From Sphingopyxis macrogoltabida (lineage in GTDB: Bacteria; Pseudomonadota; Alphaproteobacteria; Sphingomonadales; Sphingomonadaceae), in contig NZ_CP009431.1 of assembly GCF_001314325.1 (NCBI RefSeq), positions 62,001 to 126,000 of the forward strand: a stretch of DNA of 64,000 nt. The letters are read 5' to 3'. The notes under the pieces are model-generated. The model did no database searches. It saw only the letters and a list, made by a program, of their open reading frames with translations, and was not told where the DNA came from. Below, piece by piece: positions 49,833-59,138 of this stretch (position 1 is the stretch's first letter; each line of letters begins with the position of its first letter). The translations under genes were made by a program, and so were the position numbers.

Positions 49833-52800
49833 CTATCGGCTGCGTTCGATGTTGCGTTCGGGCACGTCCAATTGCGGCGTTGCCCGAAGGCTCGCCGGAT
49901 CGATCCGCGAGGCAGATGCTTGCCTGTCCTCGGGTGCCCTCAAATGATCGGGAATGGTGGGCCGAAACTCGCCAGCCTCGCGGGCGCTGCGCTTCGCCTC
50001 GACCTGCTTTTCGCCAAGGGTTTCGAGCGCGCTGGTCTTGTCGCCCGGATTGCGGTCGATCTGCGCTAGGAGCCGATCGCGGTCGTTGGTGACGATTGTG
50101 ATGTCATCACGCACCCGGGTCATCATGACGAGCGCCAGACGCTGGTTCGACAAGTGCCGGGCTGATGAGTGCATCTCACCGATCGCCATGTCGCGGGTGT
50201 CGCCCTGTGCCTGATGCATGTTGATCGCATAGGCCAACCCAATTCGCTCGAGCATGCGGTCATTCTGCTTGAGTTTTACGGTCTCGCCTGCCTTGTTCTC
50301 GAGCGTAACGATCCCATCCCTGATCCCGAGGATCCTCGCCTCCTCTGACTTCATCAGCCCCCTGGCATCATCCTTTTCGGTCCAGCGGATCTTGTCGCCC
50401 TCGTAGATTGTCTCCTTGTGCTTTTCGGAGAGCCTCAAGGCATCGCGTTTGTCCGAAGGGTCGATTGCCGCCGGATCGAATTTGATGAGCTTGCCGCTTT
50501 CATCGCGTAGCATGACCCGGCCCTTCGCATCGACGCCTTCGACATCGTACCGGCCCCGAACAAGCCCTCCGGGGGCGTTCTGGCGCGTCACTTCGAGCAG
50601 CTGGCCCTTGCTGTAGGTCGAGGCGTAGCGCAGCTCCTCGCGCGTCGCATGGGCCGGGAGGAGAGTGGTTATCCTCAGCCCTTCCCCCTGGATCGCCCCT
50701 TCTGCCTTTAGGCCCTGCTGGACCATTCGGTTGAGTTCGCCGCGCGCCGCACGTCCTGACGAATAAATCGCGGTTCGCTCGCGATCGTCCGGCGACAGCT
50801 CCAGCCATTTTTGAGCGGTGACCTTGAGGTGGTCTGCGCCTGCTTCCACGACGCGCTCGCCAAGCGAGGCAAAGCTTTCCTTGAACATGCCGGCGCGCAC
50901 CAAGCCCGCTGCTTCCTTCATGTGCTCGGTGCGTTGCCGCAGACTGGTGTCGATGCGTGCCATTGCGGGGTTGTCGGACTGGATCAGCGAAAAGCTCTTG
51001 CCCGCCTCGATCGGCTGTAACTGGGCGCGGTCTCCAATCATGACCAGCTTTTCAACACCAAGCCGGTTGGCAATCGTAAGCAGGTCATTCATCGGCTTGT
51101 TCGCAACTAGCGACGCCTCGTCCAACACCAGCACTTTGCCGCGCAAGGCTTCGCGCGATGCCTCGAACTTCGGACCCGAGCCCGCAAGCGCGGGCCGCAG
51201 ATGCTCATTCACAAAGGATGAGACGGTTCTTGCTGCGATTTCCCGCCTGACGATCTCCCCGTCTGGCCCGCGGATCTCCGTCCCGGTCCGAAGATCGCTC
51301 ACCATCTTGTTGGCAAAGGCGAGGCCGATCACCTCCCTTCCCTCCTGATGCGCCACGCTCGCAATTGCCGAGATGATCGTCGTCTTTCCGGCACCTGCGA
51401 CACCCTGGATCACGACCGTGCGGTCCTTGCTGGCGATCGCCAGTGTTCCGGCGGCAATCTGCTCGGCGTTAAGGTCATGAGTGCCCGCGACTTGCCGCAA
51501 GCGCCCGGGGGCCTCGGCGGCTTCGATGATGGCCTGGCCCGCACCCTTTCCCGCGGCGACATTGGCCAGCGTTGCCCGCTCGATCTCGACATGTTCAGGT
51601 GTGGTGTATTTCTCGGGCCGGCTATCGAGCCTGTCGCTCTTGCCCTCCAGCACCCTCCCGTCGGCCACCAAGACGCCGATCCGTGCTTCCACCCCGTCAG
51701 CGGTCACGCCCTTTACGCCGAGGTCGAGCGCGGTCTTGACCAAGTCGCCTCGGGTCCAGGAGGTTTCACGTTCGCCGATGATCCTGATCGCAGAAGCGGT
51801 TGCCATCTCAGTGCGCAGCTGCGTGGGCGTCAGGGTGATCCGTTGCAGGCCATTGGTTGTCAGCGTGTCCGCTGGCCGAGTGTAGAGCTTCACGCTGTCG
51901 CGGAGCGCGCTCAGTGTCTCCTGCACCCGCTGAGGCGATCCCAATGGGCTCTCGCGCCCCTCGGAGCCGCGTTCGCGCGCCTGTTCGACCAGCGCCTTGG
52001 CATCGAACCCCAGCCCGGCAGCGCGCTTGGCCCATTTTTGCCGGAGCGCCAGCTTGTCATCCGGATTCAGCTTGGGATCGCGGGTGCGCTTGGTGATTTC
52101 ACGCAAGGCTTCTGTGTCATTTGCGCTCTTCCCGAGTTTCTCGGCCGTCGCCAGAATGGTCAGGCGACGCTGGCTGAAGGCTTCGATCACATCGCGCGCC
52201 ACGCCCTTGATTTCGAACTGGCCGTGCTTGCCCGTGATCTGCGTTTCGTAGCCAAGCTTCTCGAGGTTCGTCCGCAGCGCGGCGTTGTAGATGGAGCCAA
52301 GGACTGTGTTGTTCTTCCAGATCTCTCCGTTCCACAGCGCCTTCCAGTTGCCATCCTTGTCTTGGGTCATCGCAGCAATGACAGCATGGGTATGGTTCTG
52401 CGGGTCCAGCGCCCGGCTCGTGTCGTGCTGGAACAGGGCGTAGAGGAGCTTGCCTGTGACCACGCCCTCGCCATTGGCATTGCGTGATCGATCGCGGGCC
52501 TGCGCATAGTGTTTCTCGAGATAGGCCATGGTCGCCTTGACGGCGGACAGCTGTGCATCGAGGATCCGCTTGTCGCCGCCCAACTGCGCCAGCAGGCTGG
52601 CTGACTTCGGCATAGAGAATGTGAGGTCTATTCCCGAGCGGCGGTTTGCATTGCCATTTACGACGGTGTCATCGGGCAGTTTGCCATCGAGGACTTTTTC
52701 GAAGTCGTCCTTTGCAACGGGACCAGCAAGCCCGAGTGCTTCGGCGCCCTTCCCGCCCCATTCGCTGAGCTCAGCAGGGCCATCGCCGACATAGTAGTCG

Positions 52801-52859
52801 TCCTTGGCGAAGTAGTTTGCCGCGCCGCCGGCTGACGCGACTGATGCGACCGACAGCAT
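49833..52859 (-). CDS. traI: TraI/TrwC-type MobF relaxase-helicase
   Basis: The 1008-residue product starts with a MobF relaxase domain: catalytic-Tyr region NYFAKDDYYVGDGPAEL (Tyr16, Tyr22/23), GIDLTFSMPKS (76-86) and the three-His motif H145 with QNHTHAV (His156, His158). A superfamily I helicase follows, with Walker A GVAGAGKTTIISA (about 484-496), Walker B LVLDEASLV (about 578) and GDRAQLQPIEAG. The relaxase nicks oriT and leads the strand into the recipient. It is shorter than F TraI (1756), like TrwC. It follows the coupling-protein gene by 93 bp. Confidence 0.92.
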   Translation of the reverse strand: MLSVASVASAGGAANYFAKDDYYVGDGPAELSEWGGKGAEALGLAGPVAKDDFEKVLDGKLPDDTVVNGNANRRSGIDLTFSMPKSASLLAQLGGDKRILDAQLSAVKATMAYLEKHYAQARDRSRNANGEGVVTGKLLYALFQHDTSRALDPQNHTHAVIAAMTQDKDGNWKALWNGEIWKNNTVLGSIYNAALRTNLEKLGYETQITGKHGQFEIKGVARDVIEAFSQRRLTILATAEKLGKSANDTEALREITKRTRDPKLNPDDKLALRQKWAKRAAGLGFDAKALVEQARERGSEGRESPLGSPQRVQETLSALRDSVKLYTRPADTLTTNGLQRITLTPTQLRTEMATASAIRIIGERETSWTRGDLVKTALDLGVKGVTADGVEARIGVLVADGRVLEGKSDRLDSRPEKYTTPEHVEIERATLANVAAGKGAGQAIIEAAEAPGRLRQVAGTHDLNAEQIAAGTLAIASKDRTVVIQGVAGAGKTTIISAIASVAHQEGREVIGLAFANKMVSDLRTGTEIRGPDGEIVRREIAARTVSSFVNEHLRPALAGSGPKFEASREALRGKVLVLDEASLVANKPMNDLLTIANRLGVEKLVMIGDRAQLQPIEAGKSFSLIQSDNPAMARIDTSLRQRTEHMKEAAGLVRAGMFKESFASLGERVVEAGADHLKVTAQKWLELSPDDRERTAIYSSGRAARGELNRMVQQGLKAEGAIQGEGLRITTLLPAHATREELRYASTYSKGQLLEVTRQNAPGGLVRGRYDVEGVDAKGRVMLRDESGKLIKFDPAAIDPSDKRDALRLSEKHKETIYEGDKIRWTEKDDARGLMKSEEARILGIRDGIVTLENKAGETVKLKQNDRMLERIGLAYAINMHQAQGDTRDMAIGEMHSSARHLSNQRLALVMMTRVRDDITIVTNDRDRLLAQIDRNPGDKTSALETLGEKQVEAKRSAREAGEFRPTIPDHLRAPEDRQASASRIDPASLRATPQLDVPERNIERSR

Positions 52860-52952
52860 CTCAGGCTACCCTTGCCTGTTCGCGCCGGAGCATCGGCCCG
52901 GCACATTGCGCGCAGAATAGGGGGCACACATGGCAGGTCTGTCCTGCCGCGC

Positions 52953-55349
52953 TCATCGCCCAAGCTCCTGATCATCGTCAATGGAAGGGTCCTGACGGCT
53001 CTGCCTTTCGTTTCCGATGCCGCGCATGTTCTCTTTGGAAAGCTCGCTTTCCTGCGCGTCTGCCCTGCTATTCTGCGCTCGCCCCTTTGGCCCTTCGATC
53101 TTAGCCTGCGCGCCGCGCTCTTCGCTGTCGCGCATGGCAAGGTTCTGCCGCTCGCGCTGGTCCTTCTTGCCAGGGCGGTTATAGCCATACAGCTCCCCTT
53201 GCGCTGGCTTTCGCTCGAAGTCTGCCCGCTCCTCTTCATCCTCAATCTTGCGTGTTACCTCCTCCCCGGTCAGCTCGCGCTCAGGGTTCAATGGCCCTTC
53301 GATCGCCTCCCTCAGTTGCTGCGCCGCCCGCTCAGCCTCACTCAGCGCGACCTCTTCGCGATCCTTCCGCTCCTTAGGCGCCATGTCAGGTTGTGCGCCT
53401 TCCCTATCCCCACCCCCCAATTCCGCGCCATCCCCGGACGGTGGTGTGTATTCGGCGGCGCGCATGTCGGTGACACGCTCGAAGCCTTTTGCGCGGGGTT
53501 CGTAATCTTTCCACGTCAGCCTGATCCGGGCAGCGGGGAAGCCGTCCGGGAATTTCACGAACCCGTGCATGCTGGGCAGGTCGCTGATGTCGACCGGCAT
53601 GACGAGTTCTTCGACGTTGGTACGGGGCGTGATCGTCGAGGCGTCGCGGTTGTCATTATAGCCGTAGGAATAGGCTTCATCCATGATTCGGACCTGACGG
53701 TTGCCGATGAACTCGGAGCATCGCCGCGACGTCTCGGGATCGGCCGTCTTGAGGATCAGCTTGGTGCCCGCCAGCGAGGCCAGATTGGTAGCCCCGTTCT
53801 CGCCATAGGTTTCTTCAAGCTTGTCGAAGGAATGCATGCCAAGCACGAAGGCGCCGCCAAACGCGCGCGCGGTCTGAAGGCCATGATCGATCGCCGGGAG
53901 ACGATGCAGCGCATGGACCTCGTCGATGAGAAACCAGGTGCGCAGATCTCGGCTCCGTCCCATGTGGAACAGCGCATTGACGGCTAGGTCCATCCAGAGG
54001 GTCAAAAGCGGGCGATTGAGGACCAGGTCCGGATGCGTGGAGGTGATGAAAAGGATCGATCCTTCCTTGACCTTGGTGGTCATCCAATTCTTGATCGAGA
54101 AGCCGGTTTCGCCCGGAGGCGGTTCTGGCAGGAAGCGGAAGACATTCGCATTGGCGATGAAGGTCGTACGGATCGACTCTGCCATTTTGGCAGCGGCGGG
54201 CGACATCATCGGCCCTGCAATCGTGCCCTCAAGTTGAGCATGGATCGTCTTCAGATCCGACTGCATCAGGAAGTAGGAAAGCGCGCCATTTGAGCGCACG
54301 CCCATCTTGATCATCTTGACGCACATCTCAACGAACAGGGTGCGCGCCGATTTCTGCCAAAAGTCATCTTCCGCGCTGTGCCCACTAGGAACCAGCGCCG
54401 TCGCGGCGCTCATGAATTCGGCATAATTGTCGCAGTCGTTGAAGATCGACCATGGCACGCAGCGGCGGTCCATCGGGTTGAGGATGATGTCCGTTTCGGG
54501 ATCATAGAAGCTTTCGACGAAGGTGCCGGTCAGATCGAAAATCACGCAGCGATGCCCGCGTTCGCGCGCCTGCGTGACGATCTTTTTCAGCTCAGTCGTC
54601 TTGCCAGCACCGGTCGTACCGATGAACATCGCATGGCTTTGCTCAAGACGCCATGGAACCGGCACACCTGCCAGACGGTAAGGCGCATGCAGACCCGCGC
54701 GGACACGGTCCTTCAAAGGCTCTGCGAGGATCTTATCGGGGTCTACTGCTGGCCGGCGCTTGCGGCACTCACTGACATGCGCTTTCCAATTATGAGTGGT
54801 GATGGCTTGGGCCAGTTCGCTGTGTGTCACAAGGACGGCCCCACGCTCATGGCGCTCGGTCAGAATGTCGGTGCCACGTCGTTTCGAAAAGTCGACGAAC
54901 CAGACGGTCAAGGGCACGCAGATAAAGGCTGCACCAAGACCCGCAGAAATGCTGACCTGCACAGCCTTGGCCCACGCCCTTTCCACTGCAGGATGATAGG
55001 GCACCATGGACATGGTGCCTTGCACCATCTGACCCGATGGAAGCGTCAGGTTCACAGGCTTGTTAGGATTGAGCTGCACCCATCCCCAGGCCTCGGCGTA
55101 GAGCTTCATCAGCACGAGCTGAACCTCGTGGTTCTTGAAGGTCAAACTGACGAGGATGCACAGCAGTAGAACGGCAGTTCCGACCCAGACGTAGAGGGGC
55201 ATTCTGATGCCCGCCCAGGTCATCAGGATTTCATGGTGGAACAGCTGCGATCCGCGCGTAAAATTGCCTGCGTTCCGCTTCACTTTTCCGCGCGCGGAAG
55301 CGTGGGTGAGAGTGGCAGCTTTTTTGCTGAACCGGATGTCTTCAGCCAT
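52953..55349 (-). CDS. traD: TraD-type conjugative coupling protein (T4CP)
   Basis: The 798-residue product has two N-terminal membrane helices (YVWVGTAVLLLCILVSLTF about 53-71 and a second near 140-160), then a hexameric ATPase domain with Walker A MFIGTTGAGKTTELKKIV (about 242-259) and Walker B RTWFLIDEVHALHRLP (about 465-480). The C terminus is long, charged and low in complexity (DREGAQPDMAPKERKDREEV onward). T4CPs link the relaxosome to the type IV secretion channel. It overlaps the ribbon-helix-helix gene upstream by 8 bp. No mating-pore genes are in this window. Confidence 0.9.
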   Translation of the reverse strand: MAEDIRFSKKAATLTHASARGKVKRNAGNFTRGSQLFHHEILMTWAGIRMPLYVWVGTAVLLLCILVSLTFKNHEVQLVLMKLYAEAWGWVQLNPNKPVNLTLPSGQMVQGTMSMVPYHPAVERAWAKAVQVSISAGLGAAFICVPLTVWFVDFSKRRGTDILTERHERGAVLVTHSELAQAITTHNWKAHVSECRKRRPAVDPDKILAEPLKDRVRAGLHAPYRLAGVPVPWRLEQSHAMFIGTTGAGKTTELKKIVTQARERGHRCVIFDLTGTFVESFYDPETDIILNPMDRRCVPWSIFNDCDNYAEFMSAATALVPSGHSAEDDFWQKSARTLFVEMCVKMIKMGVRSNGALSYFLMQSDLKTIHAQLEGTIAGPMMSPAAAKMAESIRTTFIANANVFRFLPEPPPGETGFSIKNWMTTKVKEGSILFITSTHPDLVLNRPLLTLWMDLAVNALFHMGRSRDLRTWFLIDEVHALHRLPAIDHGLQTARAFGGAFVLGMHSFDKLEETYGENGATNLASLAGTKLILKTADPETSRRCSEFIGNRQVRIMDEAYSYGYNDNRDASTITPRTNVEELVMPVDISDLPSMHGFVKFPDGFPAARIRLTWKDYEPRAKGFERVTDMRAAEYTPPSGDGAELGGGDREGAQPDMAPKERKDREEVALSEAERAAQQLREAIEGPLNPERELTGEEVTRKIEDEEERADFERKPAQGELYGYNRPGKKDQRERQNLAMRDSEERGAQAKIEGPKGRAQNSRADAQESELSKENMRGIGNERQSRQDPSIDDDQELGR

Positions 55350-55641
55350 GATGCTCTCGCACGTTGGAGAGCGCCTGAGCGATCAGGTGTTCGGCATCAG
55401 CCGGATATTGCTCCTGAACGATGAGCGAGAGCGCGAGCTGGGTATGCTCGAGGATAGTGACAGCCCGCTCGGCGTTGAGCGACAGTCCCGCCTTCAGGAG
55501 GGGAATGCCCACTTCAAGGGCAATGCGGATGGCTTCAGACCGCGAGACACCGCGGCTTGTCGCAAGTTGATCGACGACGTCGATCATCCTTGGGCTGAGC
55601 GTTACACCGACGCTCTGGAACTGTTTCTTTTCCACTACCAC
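55342..55641 (-). CDS. Ribbon-helix-helix relaxosome accessory protein
   Basis: The 99-residue product has a ribbon-helix-helix start (FQSVGVTLSPRMIDVVDQLA, then SRGVSRSEAIRIALEVGIPL) and a helical C-terminal half. Proteins of this size next to traD and traI (TraM, TrwA or MobC-like) bind oriT and recruit the relaxase. It overlaps the traD start by 8 bp. An inverted-repeat region that may be its binding site lies directly upstream. Confidence 0.75.
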   Translation of the reverse strand: MVVEKKQFQSVGVTLSPRMIDVVDQLATSRGVSRSEAIRIALEVGIPLLKAGLSLNAERAVTILEHTQLALSLIVQEQYPADAEHLIAQALSNVREHHG

Positions 55642-55681
55642 ACCTTTTCAGGCGTGGTTCGTCTATCGCAGGTTCGAGTAT

Positions 55682-55738
55682 ATAGCGCTGCATCGCGCTT
55701 GCCAAGAGTCTCGGCGATGCAGCCCGGTGCAGCGCTAT
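55682..55738. promoter_or_regulatory. oriT-like nested inverted repeats
   Basis: ATAGCGCTGCA (55682-55692) pairs with TGCAGCGCTAT (55728-55738), an 11-bp perfect inverted repeat. Overlapping it, GCTGCATCGC (55687-55696) pairs with GCGATGCAGC (55714-55723). Thus one left arm can pair with either of two right arms. It lies 41 bp upstream of the relaxosome-protein gene, which is where oriT sits in MobF plasmids. The rest of the gap 55739-56186 is AT-richer and has no supported gene. The nick site cannot be identified. Confidence 0.5.
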
Positions 55739-56186
55739 GGTATTGGTTTTTCGGTGCTTTATTGTAGCCGTTAGCATCCTGCAGCCGACTGCACCGCTCC
55801 AATTCTGAGCAAGATGTCAGCTAACCAATTGTGAAATATGCAGAACCTCGCTGCATCAGCCTACCGCGCAGCGGTGTACGGTGTGCATAAAATTAGGGAC
55901 TTACGCCCTGTGCTAGGTCCAGTGCCGTAGGGGGATCACTAGCCCAGCTGGTTGTCCAGTGGGATTGCGCCGGCGAGCCTGACTCGCGAACTGACCACAG
56001 ATGTTATGTCCGCCTACAGCGGGAGCTGTGGGACGACAATGGCACCTGGTTTGGCCATGGCGATGCCTCAATCGGGCCATGCTCCGCGACGAAGTGGCGC
56101 GATAGCAGCAAGCAAAAAAATGCCTCGAACAGACCCTGCGATTGGTGCATCTTCGCATGGTCTTTCAAGGCTTGGAGGAATGCGCA

Positions 56187-56411
56187 ATGGTGTCGAAACT
56201 TGAACGCGAACGGTCTGCCCTGGCAGCAGCGGAAAAGGAGCTGGAAGAGCGCAGGCAGAAGCTCGCAGAGCTTGAGCGTGAGGAAGCAGAGCGAGAGCTA
56301 AATCGGCTGATCAAGAAGGTCGGTCAGGATACGGCGATTGCCCTCCTGTAGCTGGCCGTCAAAGTGAAGCCAAAGGTGGCGATTTCTGCCCTCGAGAAGC
56401 TTGGCGGGTAA
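56187..56411 (+). pseudogene. Coiled-coil small protein with an in-frame amber stop
   Basis: From the ATG at 56187 the frame encodes VSKLERERSALAAAEKELEE and a continuous charged helix, ending with QDTAIALL and TAG at 56349-56351 (54 residues). The same frame continues with LAVKVKPKVAISALEKLGG to TAA at 56409-56411, a well-formed helix with the family-like ending. So the amber codon appears to interrupt a 74-residue protein. GGAGG lies shortly before the start. Readthrough, a recent nonsense mutation or a sequencing error are the options. Small coiled-coil proteins like this are common on sphingomonad plasmids. Confidence 0.55.
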
Positions 56412-56459
56412 GGTCTAATTATTGTCGAGTTGGGCGGCGATGACCACCGCCCTGTCTCG

Positions 56460-56711
56460 TCAAAACTCGTCGGCCATTTTGCCGGTCGCGGTGTAGACGA
56501 TCTGGTCGATCAGGTGCATCGGCAGCTCGCCATAATCTCCTTCCTCGATGAGGATGTACCCGTCCCGGGTTTCGACGACATGGACGTCGAAGAAGGTGTG
56601 GTATGAGCGCCGCTCAGCTTCCAGCGTTTTTTCATCAAGGGCGATGATGTTGGGGTTGATCTGACGAAGCACTGAAACGTCTTCTTCGTAGCTTTCCGTT
56701 GTGTAGCACAT
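56460..56711 (-). CDS. Hypothetical protein (83 residues)
   Basis: The product from the ATG at 56711 reads CYTTESYEEDVSVLRQINPN, then FFDVHVVETRDGYILIEEGD and ends KMADEF. It is acidic and mixed alpha/beta. GGAGGCAAGG precedes the start. A 24-codon upstream extension lies in the leader and is less likely. No family recognised. A hairpin with the conserved loop described elsewhere lies 20 bp upstream of the start. Confidence 0.7.
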   Translation of the reverse strand: MCYTTESYEEDVSVLRQINPNIIALDEKTLEAERRSYHTFFDVHVVETRDGYILIEEGDYGELPMHLIDQIVYTATGKMADEF

Positions 56712-56730
56712 GACCTTGCCTCCTGGCGCT

Positions 56731-56747
56731 TGGCGGCTCGTCCGCCA
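56731..56747 (-). promoter_or_regulatory. ACGAG-loop leader hairpin, copy 1
   Basis: On the minus strand, TGGCGG and CCGCCA form a perfect 6-bp stem around the loop ACGAG, 20 bp before the start of the 83-residue gene. The same loop with different stems recurs at 59116-59138 and 61970-61988. The remaining gap to 57141 contains only the terminator at 57005-57043. Confidence 0.55.
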
Positions 56748-57004
56748 TGCCATGAAACAGCGCCCCGTCAGTGTGCTGGTCACCGGAGCGAAGCGGAGGC
56801 TTGACCGCTAATTTTTCGATGGTGCGGAAGCCGGCGCAGCACGGCTTCTCGGTCGGGAAATTAGTGGTTGACCAGTATGCTGGCGGGGTGCTCATGGCGA
56901 TGGTGGTGGACGTGCCTGCGGCAGGAGGCATGCGTTCCCAGCGACTTCGCGAAAGCTATGTCCTGGCACGTGGCTGTTCGGCATTGGCGTGACCCAGGCG
57001 GCAT

Positions 57005-57043
57005 GAAAAAAGGGCGCCGCGGCAACGTGCCGGGCACCCTTTT
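57005..57043. terminator. Bidirectional-type terminator
   Basis: AAAAAAGGGCGCC and GGCACCCTTTT form a long stem with one mismatch, and the loop region contains a secondary CGGCA/TGCCG pairing. A-run and T-run flank it, so it could work on both strands. It lies about 100 bp beyond the stop of the minus-strand gene ending at 57142. Confidence 0.65.
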
Positions 57044-57141
57044 CCACCTCGATCCTGCAGGAGGCTGTTTGCAGATCGAGCTTTAAACATGGCGACGAGT
57101 TCAGCCGGTTCGTGGCTGCTTGTGAACGGCTGTCCGGATAG

Positions 57142-57708
57142 TCATACGGTCCATTCGAGCAGTGGATGTTGCTCTCCACAATCGGTGGCGGCGATGAACG
57201 CGAGGCTTTCGAAGAGCGGAGTGATTCCTGCCTTGACGAAAGCCGCGTAAGTCCGGTGATCCTCGAGCGCTGTTCCGAGCTTCTGGAGGGACAATTGGCC
57301 AGATTCATTTGCATGGCGGCCAAGAGAGGTGAGCACCTTAGCCGCAAGGTCGCTGCTCATTGTGATGTCACCTACCAGAGCGATGTGTTCACTAACGCGC
57401 ATCGTGATCGGCGCATCGCATTGCTGGTGCTCGATCCGCAGCATTCGCCCAAGAAACTGGGCTTCCTCGACGATCGCGATCATCTCCGGACGATGGTCGA
57501 AGCATGATGCGAACTCGGCGATGGCAAGCGCGTTGGCATTGATCTCGAAGTTCAGGGGCGCGGCCAGGAATTCGCCTGGATCTGCATCGATTGTACTGTT
57601 GGCGGTGTGCAGTCTGCGCATCAGCGCGGCGAGCTCTTGCGGGCGTATCTGAGCCGGTACCGAATGGAGCCTTGTCTCGATATCCTTGACGCGGAATGTG
57701 ACGAGCAT
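57142..57708 (-). CDS. Hypothetical protein (188 residues)
   Basis: The product starts MLVTFRVKDIETRLHSVPAQ and contains LAALMRRLHTANSTIDADPG, then FLGRMLRIEHQQCDAPITMR and LSLQKLGTALEDHRTYAAFV. It has no signal peptide or membrane helix. ACAGGAGGCAAAG gives a strong ribosome site at 57708, so the longer frame to 57927 is rejected. No family recognised. It has a terminator downstream and stands alone. Confidence 0.7.
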   Translation of the reverse strand: MLVTFRVKDIETRLHSVPAQIRPQELAALMRRLHTANSTIDADPGEFLAAPLNFEINANALAIAEFASCFDHRPEMIAIVEEAQFLGRMLRIEHQQCDAPITMRVSEHIALVGDITMSSDLAAKVLTSLGRHANESGQLSLQKLGTALEDHRTYAAFVKAGITPLFESLAFIAATDCGEQHPLLEWTV

Positions 57709-58006
57709 CTTTGCCTCCTGTCGCTGCTCGTCTCCTCCATCCCCCTCTCCTTTCTCACTTCCTGAGCTTGTGGCTGAATGCCCACAAGGGGTCTCGTCCA
57801 GCCTGAGGATTTCCGGTCGGCCCATTGTCCGGATACAGCCGCTGGCGCGGCAGCGATGCCCGCAAGATGCGAAGCATCGAGCACGGGCAATGCGCGCCGG
57901 GCCAAGGTAAAAGTGCGGCTGATACATTCAGGGATCGCGATGCTCGCGGCAGCGGGCGAAGGGGGTTCGATGCCCCCAGAGCCCGCCCCTTGCGCAAAAG
58001 AAGAAC

Positions 58007-58036
58007 GGAAGGCCCCGGCATAAGCCGGAGCCTTCC
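58007..58036 (-). terminator. Terminator after the DUF2493 gene
   Basis: GGAAGGC and GCCTTCC flank CCGGC and GCCGG with loop ATAA, giving a 12-bp stem with one mismatch. On the minus strand GTTCTTCTTTTG follows. It starts 10 bp past the stop at 58046. The rest of the 57709-58045 gap holds a second hairpin (57952-57986) but no gene. Confidence 0.65.
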
Positions 58037-58045
58037 GAAGAGCGC

Positions 58046-59038
58046 TCAGCCGAAGGTGCGCGAGCGCGTTTGCCCCTGATCGCTGATGCGGCGAATGTGC
58101 AGCGGCACGCCAGCCTGACGGAGGCGCTGTGCAAGGTTCGACTGGATGCCGGATCCTTCTCCGATGATCGCTTCAACCGGGTTCAGTTTGACGATGCTCT
58201 CGTTGCGCAGGAACGGAGCGCGGTTGCCGTGGCGCTGGTCGGGAACGAACAGGATCGTGTTGACCCCGTTCTGCTGCGCCCATGCACCCGCCATGGCGTC
58301 GACGCCCTTGCGCATGCCGGTCGTGCCCAGGACCATGTTCGGGATCCGGGACTTGATGTCGTCGAGGATTGCCCAGATCATCGCGAAATCGTGCCAATCC
58401 TTTTGGCCACCTGACACGATCACCAGCGGGCCATCGGGCTGGAATTGCGCCCTGCGATCCTTGGCGCGTGCTGCGAGGAAATCGCGTGCCTGCACCTGGC
58501 TTGCGGTCACCCCATTCTTGCTGACTTGCGATCCCCGTGCGGCTGTGAAGGGGCGACCGGTTTCGACGCGGTAGACGTCAGCTGCATGATCGCGCATCGC
58601 CTCGAGCGCTTCCCGGCACCCTTGCAGTGTCTGGCAGAGCTGTTGTGTTTCCTCGAGCTCGACAGCGTAGATTTCCGAAGGGTCGAAGTGGCGTGCCATT
58701 TCGCCCAGCTTCTTTGCAGCATCGTCCTCGCGTCCTTCAGCCAGGCGTGCGGTCATGTGAAAGGAGTTGACCATGCCCCAGGCGAGCTGCTGCGCGAATT
58801 CTTCCATGCGCGTGTCCTTGAGGACATCGAAGATCGTTCCGATTGCCATCTCCACGGCGCGGCGCGCCATGTCGGGATCCGGCATCTCGGCGGCGATTGG
58901 AGCCTCGATGATGTTGAGCTTGGCCAGATCGCTGTGTTCAAGAAACGCCCCGTCGTAGGATTCCGTGATCCCTTCACGTGCATCGGCGAGATTGATCCGT
59001 GCCTGAGCCAGATCTGCGAACGAGTTGAAAACAGTCAT
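58046..59038 (-). CDS. DUF2493 (SLOG-like) domain protein
   Basis: The 330-residue product has a helical N-terminal two-thirds (FADLAQARINLADAREGITE onward) and a C-terminal Rossmann-like domain: PLVIVSGGQKDWHDFAMIWA (about 218-237), IPNMVLGTTGMRKGVDAMAG, then NTILFVPDQRHGNRAPFLRN and EAIIGEGSGIQSNLAQRLR. The GG(x)nD and GxxxGxD motifs fit the YspA/DUF2493 branch of the SLOG superfamily, which senses nucleotide-derived ligands. It is a frequent plasmid gene of unknown role. The ATG at 59038 was preferred over the frame extension to 59092. A leader hairpin and a terminator bracket it. Confidence 0.82.
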   Translation of the reverse strand: MTVFNSFADLAQARINLADAREGITESYDGAFLEHSDLAKLNIIEAPIAAEMPDPDMARRAVEMAIGTIFDVLKDTRMEEFAQQLAWGMVNSFHMTARLAEGREDDAAKKLGEMARHFDPSEIYAVELEETQQLCQTLQGCREALEAMRDHAADVYRVETGRPFTAARGSQVSKNGVTASQVQARDFLAARAKDRRAQFQPDGPLVIVSGGQKDWHDFAMIWAILDDIKSRIPNMVLGTTGMRKGVDAMAGAWAQQNGVNTILFVPDQRHGNRAPFLRNESIVKLNPVEAIIGEGSGIQSNLAQRLRQAGVPLHIRRISDQGQTRSRTFG

Positions 59039-59115
59039 AATAGCCTCCGATTTTTGAAATCGTCCCCACATTGGGAACAGCCAAAAACCCATCGGGCCGG
59101 GCGAACCGTGTCAGG

Positions 59116-59138
59116 GACGGCGAGCTCGTCTCGCCGCC
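59116..59138 (-). promoter_or_regulatory. ACGAG-loop leader hairpin, copy 2
   Basis: On the minus strand the arms GGCGGCGAG and CTCGCCGTC pair (eight of nine positions) around the loop ACGAG, 78 bp upstream of the DUF2493 start. The rest of the gap up to 59418 is leader sequence without a supported gene. Confidence 0.55.

Noticed and set aside
57952..57986. Hairpin with a five-base G/C stem and loop TTCGATG, resembling a tRNA T-arm
   Set aside because: No acceptor, D or anticodon arm could be found at the right distances, and the flanking GCGGGC/GCCCGC pairing extends the hairpin, so it is not a tRNA.
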